Assembly: GCA_965178125.1 (NCBI GenBank)
Contig: OZ237737.1
Span: forward strand, 1,666,238-1,730,237
Length of the DNA: 64,000 nucleotides
Origin: Bilabrum cf. latius
Lineage: Eukaryota > Bigyra: Bicosoecida > Bigyra > Bicosoecida
Direction: 5' to 3'
Under the pieces are notes generated by a model. The model was not told the DNA's origin. It was given only the letters and a program-made list of their open reading frames with translations, and ran no database searches. Made by a program: the position numbers and the translations under genes. Below are positions 56,736 through 64,000 of the stretch, piece after piece. Position 1 is the stretch's first letter. Each line of letters opens with the position of its first letter.

Positions 56736-58178
56736 ATGGGCGACAGTTGGGGAGATTGGGGTTCTAGCGCTGGGGTTCCACCGCCAGCACCCACTGGTAG
56801 TGACTCGAAAAAGGATTATTGGGGAGCCGGTGCTCCAGCAACCTCTGGTGATTCTGGTTGGGGGACTAGTGGCAACTCCTCTGGCTCCGGAAGCGGGTGG
56901 GGGAGCAGCTGGGACGCGCCAGCCCCTGCGAGCGGATCAGGTGCGAACAGCAGCAATGGCACAGCATCAACGAACGCGTAGGGCGCTGCAGGAGCATCTG
57001 CCTGGAGCCGCCATCCCCGAATTCCGCGTGCTTATGGAGGTTTTGATTGGTGGGAGGAGCTTGACAAGGCTCCCTAGCAGTCTGGCGGCGGGAGCGGTTG
57101 GGACAGCGGTGGGGGCAGTGGATGGGGCACGTCTGGTTCAAGCGGCTGGGGATCTTCAGGTGGAAGCGGTTGGGACTCAGGGGGCAGCGGCTGGGGCTCA
57201 TCGACTAACTCGAAGGGGAAGCAGTCAGCAGACCAGGCGGCCCAGCTTGCCACAGGCGGTCAGATCCTGTTCCAATCCACGCTGCCTGTGCACCTGCAGC
57301 AGGTATACAAAGAGCTCCGAGACTAGTACTCCAACACCCCTGGCAAGAGCAAACTCATGCACGTGGTGGCATACGTAGGCACTGCCCGGGACGTGGTCTA
57401 CTTGCCGCCCAGGTTCCCCGACTCGATCTACAGGGCCCAGCAGAGGGAGGGCAGCCGCCCAAAGAGCATCCACACGGCCCGCCCATTCGATATGATCGAC
57501 AGGAAGAAACATGATGCGCTAGCTAGGAGCTTCCGGGCTGGGGGTGCAGCCGGTGATGCAGACGCCGGCCGGTTGGTTCCTACCGTGGCGGTTGGGCTGC
57601 ACGGGCTGCAGGGCAAGGCCGCGCAGATGAAGGCAGACTACGCCTCTCTGCAGGAGAACGCCATCAACCTGGCAGTGGACCTCAGGAACGGGCTGCGAGA
57701 CACGGCGGAGCACTTGAGGCAGGCGGAGAGCCTCCAGCTGCAGCAGTCCAGGCTCAACCGGCGGCTCGTGAGTGCAGTCACCGCGCTGGATGACGTGCTG
57801 CTGGCCAGGCAGGGCGCCGAGGCGCAGCAGATGACAGACGGGGAGCGGCAACTTGCGGATGCCGTCCGCTAGCTGGAGGACCAGCTGAGCAGGAGGCCCA
57901 GGTACGAGGGGCGGCTGGAGGGGCTGCACGACCTGTACCGACGGAGCGCGGCCTCGTTCGCGGCTGGCATGTCGGCACAGGTGGAGGAGGCGGCGGCTAT
58001 GCACGACCGGTTCCTGCCAGAGGTCGCTCGGCACCTGGCCCGGCACTCGTCCAAGATCCAGGACCTCGAGTCCGAGCTGGAGCAGGCGGAGAGACACGTG
58101 CACCTGATGGAGACCAGTCTGAGGCTGTGGCAGGGCGGGGCAAGGGGGGTGGACAGAGGCAAGGGGCGGCTGGGGTAA
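56736..58178 (+). CDS. WG-repeat and coiled-coil protein, possibly a nucleoporin
   Basis: A 480-residue frame from ATG 56736 (MGDSWGDWGSSAGVPPP) to TAA 58176-58178, across four TAGs. The N-terminal third is an unstructured Gly/Ser-rich region with many WG/GW dipeptides (SGWGTSGSSGWGSSGGSGWD). The middle is folded-looking (LPVHLQQVYKELRD-TAG-YSN, KLMHVVAYVGTARDVVYLPP, RFPDSIYRAQQREGSRP). The C-terminal 250 residues are coiled coil (MKADYASLQENAINLAVDL, ESLQLQQSRLNRRLVSAVTA, KIQDLESELEQAERHVHLM). The layout of a low-complexity aromatic-Gly region plus coiled coil resembles Nup54/Nup58/Nup62 channel nucleoporins, but the dipeptides are WG rather than FG and I cannot confirm the family. A GW-protein role is an alternative. 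Confidence 0.6.
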
Positions 58179-58305
58179 ACCTCCTGGGGTATCTACGATG
58201 AGCTTGGAGCCGGATGGCAACATTGAGTAACACCACAATTCCCAGGCTAGAATTACGCAAATCAAGACTTGTATCGCATGCTCCGAGGAGCATCGGAGTC
58301 GCACT

Positions 58306-60615
58306 TCACTCGTCCTCGTCCTCGTCCTCGCCCTCTCCCTCGGCTCCGACATCTCCACCTGCAGCCCGCGCCGCCGCAGCTTCGCGGCGGGCCTCTCGCT
58401 TTGCCTCCTCGGCCTACTCTCGCGCCTTGCGGGCAGCCACCGCGTCGCACTGCTTCAGAGCTGCCTTGCACCACCCGAGCAGAGCCTGACCCAGAGGGGA
58501 CAGTCCACCAGGGGAAGCCCCCTCGCCGCCCTCCTCCTCCTCCCCGCCCGCTTCGGCATCTTCGCCCTCCTCCCCGTCCCCGGCTGCCCCTCCAACCGCA
58601 GGGGCAGGCGCCATGGAGCCCAGTGCCTCCCTCGCCAGGTCTGCCCTAGGCCCCTCTTCACGGCCGGCCACCGCTGCCAGCTCCTCCTGGAGCCCATCCG
58701 ACCGCATCAGCTCGCGCACCGTCCCCCAGCGCACCTTGGCTGCATCTCTGGCGAGCGGATCGCCCAGGTCCTCCTTGCTGCTGCCCTTGCACAGGTGCAG
58801 CACCGCCGCCATCACCTGGCACTCAAGGGGAGCGGGCGACAGCGCCCTGGAACACACGTGCTTGCGCAGGGCATCCATGGGACCCAGGCCTAAAGACTTG
58901 GCAGCAGCTCCGATCGAGTGCCTAGCCCGAATAAGGGCTTCCACATCCGCAGGCAGCTCACCGCTGGGCAGCTCCTCCTCCTCCTCCTCCCCTGCAGCCC
59001 CCCCTTCCTCCGCCGCGCCGTCTCCACCCTCTCCCTCTCCCTCTCCCTCGGCAGCCTCCGCCGCAGCCTCTCTGGCAGCCTCCCTCGCCTCTGCTCTCGC
59101 GGCTGCCTCGTCAGCCGCCTTGGCCGCAGCATCCTCGGCCTCCTTTGCGGCCGCTTCCACCTCGGCAGCGGCTGCCTCCTCCGCGCCTGCGTCAAACCCG
59201 GCTGCCTCCTCGGACTGGAGCGCCTCCAGTGCGGCCGCTTCCAGGGCAGGCTGCGCCTTGTGCCGCTGGAACTCGGCCTCGTACTCGGCCCGCTCGCTGC
59301 GCTCGTAGGCCTTGGCCACCTCCTCGGCCCAGCCCTTCGCAGCTGCCTCTGCCTCGGGCCCCAGCCTGACATCGCGACCCAGAGTGTCCACGCACACGGC
59401 CAGCAAGACCTCCTTCTGTACTGGATCCGGAATCACCTCCTCGGCGGGCTGTGCATCTGCCGCTCCCTCCCCTTCCCCGTCCCCCTCCTTCCCCTCACCC
59501 TCCCCACCGCTGCCCTCTCCGTCCTCGCCCTCATTGGCATCCTCGCCGTCCTCGTCTTCCCCGTCCTCACCATCCCCTTCGCCGTCACCCTCGCCCTCTT
59601 CCTTCGGTTTCTCCTCCGGAATGCAGCTAGCATGCAGCGATGACATGTACCGCGCAGGCACAGCCAGGTACTGGCCCAGCTTAGGCACTGCAGGGCCCTG
59701 TGAGGGGAGGTACACCATGCGGGACTCGCGGAGAGTGTTGCTTACTCGGACCACAGGTAGCTCAGGAGGGGGTGGGGGCGGCTTATTGGGAGCTTCCCCT
59801 TCGCCATCCTCGTCCTCTTCTTCCTCCTCTTCCTCTTCTTCTCCATCGGCCCCTGCTGCCTTCACTGGCTTCCATGCGTCGAAGGTGACGCCCTCGTTGC
59901 TCAGCGGGTGCTAGCCCAGCATGTGCTCGCTGCCCTCAGATGCTGCCAAGTACGTAATTTGCGAATCAACGGGGCCTCCAGCGCCTTCATCGTCCTCTGC
60001 TTCCTCGTCCTCCCCACCGACTCCAGCCGGAGGTGCCCCGTCCAGGGGATCCTTGCGAGCAATAAAAACACCAGCTGCCCGGACATCCTACATCAATACA
60101 TTTGCAACCTCACGAAGCTGCGCTGCGGTTATAGTCTGTGCTTCGGCCAGGTCAGAGCGGAGCTGATCTCTCCGTCGCTGCGCAGCTTCGTTTGCCTCAC
60201 GCTCCTCCTTCGTAGCCTCAAGGTCTGCTTGCTGCTTGGTATCTGCTTCAGCTTGCTCCTTCTCCAGTTGTTCTGACATAGACGCATCCTGTGGGGGAAG
60301 AAATTATGATGAATGATGAGGGGAAGACATTCGAGTATTGATTGCAATTGGTGGGTTGATCCACTCGTGTGCTTCTACCATAAATAGAAGAACGACGAAC
60401 AAATCTGGACTATCACGTAATTAATCGATAGTATTATTGGACTACAACGCGATGATACTTGGGCTCACAGCAGCAGCGGATTCCATCCGCTCGGCTTGCT
60501 TCAACAGAAACGCGCCAAGGTATTCAATGGGATCTCGCGGTCGAGCTGCAACAACAGCGGCCAAGCCATCCGTAAGAACATCACCAACAGCTTCCTAGAC
60601 ATACGCAGCGTCCAT
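58306..60615 (-). CDS. DPY30-motif, GAF-like acidic protein, probably ciliary
   Basis: Exons 60615-60469 and 60288-58306 with a 180-nt intron (GTGAGC...CCCCACAG, phase 0); 709 residues, TGA stop. Exon 1 encodes a DPY30 dimerisation motif (MDAAYV-TAG-EAVGDVLTDG, then RPRDPIEYLGAFLLKQAER). A helix follows (TKQQADLEATKEEREANEAA), then a GAF-like region (LREVANVLM-TAG-DVRAAGVF, ITYLAASEGSEHMLG-TAG-HP, GVTFDAWKP, ESRMVYLPSQ, KLGQYLAVPARYMSSLH, VLLAVCVDTLGRDVRLGPEA), interrupted by Glu-rich blocks, and an Ala/Glu coiled-coil tail ending EDEDEDE. DPY30 motifs in such proteins bind amphipathic partner helices, as in radial spokes. The set resembles conserved flagellar proteins, but I cannot name it. 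Confidence 0.75.
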
Positions 60616-60890
60616 CTTGGCTGCAGTATTTGGTGCAATGTATGATCGAATCCAACTGTCCGTTGCACCAAATACGATTGTGACGAGTGCGAATGTCATG
60701 CGGTTGCGTTGTTCTGCTGGTCGGCAAGACAATGGGCGCCTGTCAAAAGCTACTTGTGTCTACGCCATCCTATGCCACACATCAGGTCATCACATCCATG
60801 ACAGCCGGGTTTGAGCCTAAGTCCCTTGAATAAAACTGATAGGTAGACAAGCACAATGCAACATGCCGAATAGAAGCTCGCCCTGTCCGT

Positions 60891-61330
60891 CCACCCCGCA
60901 TGCCACGCACTGCATCCCACACACCCATCCACCGCACGCCCTGTCCGTCCACCCCGCATGCCACGCACTGCACCCCACACACCCATCCACCGCCCGCCCT
61001 GTCCGTCCACCCCGCATGCCACGCATGCCACGCACTGCACCCCACACACCCATCCACCGCCCGCCCTGTCCGTCCACCCCGCATGCCACGCACTGCACAC
61101 CGCACACCCATCCACCGCACGCCCTGTCCGTCCACCCCGCATGCCACGCACTGCATCCCACACACCCATCCACCGCACGCCCTGTCCGTCCACCCCGCAT
61201 GCCACGCACTGCACCCCACACACCCATCCACCGCCCGCCCTGTCCGTCCACCCCGCATGCATGCCACGCACTGCATCCCACACACCCATCCACCGCACGC
61301 CCTGTCCGTCCACCCCGCATGCCACGCACT
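60891..61330 (+). repeat. Subtelomeric 58-bp tandem repeats, about 7 copies
   Basis: Direct repeats with a 58-bp consensus beginning GCATGCCACGCACTGCATCC; two copies carry short insertions (9 and 4 bp) of GCATGC-type sequence. Period and variants show no reading-frame constraint. Confidence 0.92.
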
Positions 61331-61940
61331 TGAACCTAGACTACAGATCAGATTTGTTCCTTCAACCACACCCATTGGCTCATCTTCACGGCTGCTGCAA
61401 ACTCCACTGGTTGGCAGTTACCAAAAAGAAAAATTCCTGCCCCCGGTCCCGCGGACCCACTGGGCTTCACCCCGAACGACTGGTTCTTCACCGGTCCACC
61501 AGAATGCGGTATTCATCTGACACTACGAATGTACACACCACTTTCCCCATGCACCCGACTGGCCTCGTCGCCACATGGCTTCCTGTTCCTGTTCCCCGCC
61601 CTAGGGACCGTGTGCTTTGCTCCCAGCATCGCCACCTTGGCCCTATCCTTTCAGCTTGCACGCGCCGGTCCTGGCCGACCTGCCGTGCGCCCCATCTGTC
61701 CACCCACCTGTTGGCCTTCTGCGTGCTGCTGGCCATGCAGTCCCCTGCCACCCGCGTCTCCCTCGTGCCTTGCACCTGGAGCCCCCATTCCTCCCGTTGT
61801 GTTCTCCCTGTTGACACCGCACTGTCGTCGCCTGTGCCGGTGTCCCCCTCTTCTTCTCCACCTCCTGTCCTCCCGCCTCGTCTTCCGTCTCACCTCTGCT
61901 CCCCGTTGCTTCAATCCTGATGTCCGAGTACATATAACAG
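61331..61940. other. Subtelomeric unique spacer
   Basis: About 600 bp of C/T-rich sequence between the 58-bp array and the solitary repeat next to the telomeric DNA. Open frames are long but compositional; no gene is supported. Confidence 0.5.
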
Positions 61941-62008
61941 CATCCCACACACCCATCCACCGCCCGCCCTGTCCGTCCACCCCGCATGCCACGCACTGCA
62001 CACCGCAT
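61941..62008 (+). repeat. Solitary 58-bp repeat unit abutting telomeric DNA
   Basis: One copy of the 58-bp unit plus a few bases, ending exactly where TTAGGG-type sequence begins (GCACCGCATTAGGG). Confidence 0.88.
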
Positions 62009-62029
62009 TAGGGTTTTAGGTTAGGGTTA

Positions 62030-62060
<31 letters not shown>

Positions 62061-62597
62061 GGTTAGGGTTAGGGTTAAGGTTAGGGTTAGGGTTAGGGTT
62101 AGGGTTAGGGTTAGGGTTAGGGTTAGGGTTAGGGTTAGGGTTAGGGTTAGGGTTAGGGTTAGGGTTAGGGTTAGGGTTAGGGTTAGGGTTAGGGTTAGGG
62201 TTAGGGTTAGGGTTAGGGTTAGGGTTAGGGTTAGGGTTAGGGTTAGGGTTAGGGTTAGGGTTAGGGTTAGGGTTAGGGTTAGGGTTAGGGTTAGGGTTAG
62301 GGTTAGGGTTAGGGTTAGGGTTAGGGTTAGGGTTAGGGTTAGGGTTAGGGTTAGGGTTAGGGTTAGGGTTAGGGTTAGGGTTAGGGTTAGGGTTAGGGTT
62401 AGGGTTAGGGTTAGGGTTAGGGTTAGGGTTAGGGTTAGGGTTAGGGTTAGGGTTAGGGTTAGGGTTAGGGTTAGGGTTAGGGTTAGGGTTAGGGTTAGGG
62501 TTAGGGTTAGGGTTAGGGTTAGGGTTAGGGTTAGGGTTAGGGTTAGGGTTAGGGTTAGGGTTAGGGTTAGGGTTAGGGTTAGGGTTAGGGTTAGGGT
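62009..62597 (+). repeat. Telomeric (TTAGGG)n array, proximal
   Basis: About 97 TTAGGG repeats, with variant repeats (TTTTAGG, TTAGG, TTAAGG) confined to the first 70 bp. G-strand reads 5' to 3' toward the right, the orientation of a right chromosome end. Confidence 0.97.
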
Positions 62598-62657
62598 ATC
62601 TATTATAAAGTCAGGGACAGGGTCGGGGAAAAAATATTTTCATCTTCAATTTTTGTC
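62598..62657. other. Short AT-rich linker between telomeric array and satellite
   Basis: About 60 bp of unique sequence (TATCTATTATAAAGTCAGGG and following) joining the proximal TTAGGG array to the satellite. Confidence 0.8.
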
Positions 62658-63502
62658 GAATTTTCGCGGATTGAGATCTCGGCAACTACAGGACATATGA
62701 AGACCGTTCAAACTGCATTGGGACGGCCTTGGGGCACAACATGGGCCAAATGTTCCCCAGGTTCCGTTTATGTCGCGCGGCGCCGATATGAGCCGATGAA
62801 GGATTTCATGCTGAATTTTCGCGGATTGAGATCTCGGCAACTACAGGACATATGAAGACCGTTCAAACTGCATTGGGACGGCCTTGGGGCACAACATGGG
62901 CCAAATGTTCCCCAGGTTCCGTTTATGTCGCGCGGCGCCGATATGAGCCGATGAAGGATTTCATGCTGAATTTTCGCGGATTGAGATCTCGGCAACTACA
63001 GGACATATGAAGACCGTTCAAACTGCATTGGGACGGCCTTGGGGCACAACATGGGCCAAATGTTCCCCAGGTTCCGTTTATGTCGCGCGGCGCTGATACG
63101 AGCCGATGAAGGATTTCATGCTGAATTTTCGCGGATTGAGATCTCGGCAACTACAGGACATATGAAGACCGTTCAAACTGCATTGGGACGGCCTTGGGGC
63201 ACAACATGGGCCAAATGTTCCCCAGGTTCCGTTTATGTCGCGCGGCGCCGATATGAGCCGATGAAGGATTTCATGCTGAATTTTCGCGGATTGAGATCTC
63301 GGCAACTACAGGACATATGAAGACCGTTCAAACTGCATTGGGACGGCCTTGGGGCACAACATGGGCCAAATGTTCCCCAGGTTCCGTTTATGTCGCGCGG
63401 CGCCGATACGTGCCGATGAAGGATTTCATGCTGAATTTTCGCGGATTGAGATCTCGGCAACTACAGGACATATGAAGACCGTTCAAACTGCATTGGGACG
63501 GC
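62658..63502 (+). repeat. 155-bp satellite, 5.4 copies
   Basis: Near-identical direct repeats with unit starts at 62658, 62813, 62968, 63123, 63278 and 63433; the last is cut at about 70 bp by TTAGGG DNA. Differences are single substitutions (for example ATATGAG/ATACGAG/ATACGTG). Because 155 is not a multiple of 3, the repeated 75-codon frames are not coding. Confidence 0.95.
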
Positions 63503-63930
63503 TTTAGGGTTAGGGTTAGGGTTAGGGGGTTTGGGTTAGGGTTAGGGTTAGGGTTAGGGTTAGGGTTAGGGTTAGGGTTAGGGTTAGGGTTAGGGTTAGG
63601 GTTAGGGTTAGGGTTAGGGTTAGGGTTAGGGTTAGGGTTAGGGTTAGGGTTAGGGTTAGGGTTAGGGTTAGGGTTAGGGTTAGGGTTAGGGTTAGGGTTA
63701 GGGTTAGGGTTAGGGTTAGGGTTAGGGTTAGGGTTAGGGTTAGGGTTAGGGTTAGGGTTAGGGTTAGGGTTAGGGTTAGGGTTAGGGTTAGGGTTAGGGT
63801 TAGGGTTAGGGTTAGGGTTAGGGTTAGGGTTAGGGTTAGGGTTAGGGTTAGGGTTAGGGTTAGGGTTAGGGTTAGGGTTAGGGTTAGGGTTAGGGTTAGG
63901 GTTAGGGTTAGGGTTAGGGTTAGGGTTAGG
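63503..63930 (+). repeat. Telomeric (TTAGGG)n array, distal
   Basis: About 70 further TTAGGG repeats in the same orientation, with one variant (GGGGGTTTGGG) near the satellite junction. Confidence 0.97.
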
Positions 63931-64000
63931 AGTTAGGTTAGGGTTAGGTTTGGGCTTAGGGTTAGGGATTTGGGTTAGGGTATAGGTTAGGGTTAGTATG
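63931..64000 (+). repeat. Degenerate telomeric repeats at window end
   Basis: Irregular units (AGTTAGG, TTAGGTTTGGGC, ATTTGGG, TATAGG) replace perfect repeats in the last 70 bp. They may be real variant repeats or low-quality sequence at a contig end. Confidence 0.8.

Noticed and set aside
56300-58200. TAA also reassigned to Gln, as in ciliates or oxymonads
   Set aside because: TAA ends several genes at sensible positions (34755, 47094, 49347, 58176, 38931) and I found none inside a conserved domain.
60750-61920. Several repeated open frames in the 58-bp array (His/Pro or Trp/Gly rich)
   Set aside because: The unit length is not a multiple of three, all frames are open on both strands, and there is no start context or conserved domain.
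62646-63460. Repeated 75-codon minus frames in the 155-bp satellite
   Set aside because: Each unit shifts frame and frames stop at every copy; typical of satellite DNA.

Overview
The window is nuclear DNA of a GC-rich unicellular eukaryote that builds cilia. The evidence is GT-AG introns (about 85-200 nt), an ORC4/KRI1/MSH2/atlastin/SARNP gene set, several cilium or centrosome type genes (TMEM138, a CEP97-like LRR-IQ protein, a DPY30-motif protein, large coiled-coil proteins), tRNA-Thr genes with Pol III T-tracts, and a right end made of TTAGGG telomeric arrays. I cannot place the species.

The main discovery is a variant genetic code. TAG is read as an amino acid in nearly every gene, most likely glutamine, while TAA and TGA terminate. 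I count about 100 in-frame TAGs across 24 genes, no gene that ends at TAG, 19 that end at TGA and 5 at TAA. Fragments that look like separate short ORFs join in the same frame into complete proteins once TAG is sense. The best anchor for Gln is TMEM138, where TAG falls on a residue that is Gln in the human protein. Only-TAG reassignment is rare among nuclear codes; published cases known to me are Iotanema spirale (Gln) and a sainouroid rhizarian (Leu).

Layout. 0-11.5 kb: ORC4 (5' end cut by the window), a conserved secreted protein, a GH29 alpha-L-fucosidase, a mitochondrial glutamate-type SLC25 carrier, a small proline-rich protein, KRI1. 11.6-19.3 kb: a gene-poor segmental duplication with three tRNA-Thr(AGU) genes, a pure (CAG)53 tract and an inverted fragment. 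19.4-38 kb (all minus): GlcNAc-6-phosphate deacetylase, CEP97-like protein, a 1874-residue coiled-coil protein with a 66-bp coding minisatellite, MSH2, another coiled-coil protein. 38-41.5 kb: DTD and a YbaK-type tRNA-editing protein tail to tail, then an NPC1-N-domain membrane protein. 41.6-60.6 kb: WW/ZC2HC zinc-finger protein head to head with TMEM138, a secreted sialidase-like protein, a PH-domain protein, a coiled-coil protein, a triple-WW protein, SARNP/THO1, atlastin, a WG-rich coiled-coil protein (possibly nucleoporin) and a DPY30-motif acidic protein. 60.9-64 kb: 58-bp repeats, a telomeric array, 155-bp satellite repeats, and a second telomeric array.

Genes are densely packed (21-400 bp apart), often divergent or convergent. 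Exon positions below were inferred by eye from splice signals and frame, and were checked only by coordinate arithmetic. No database search was possible.
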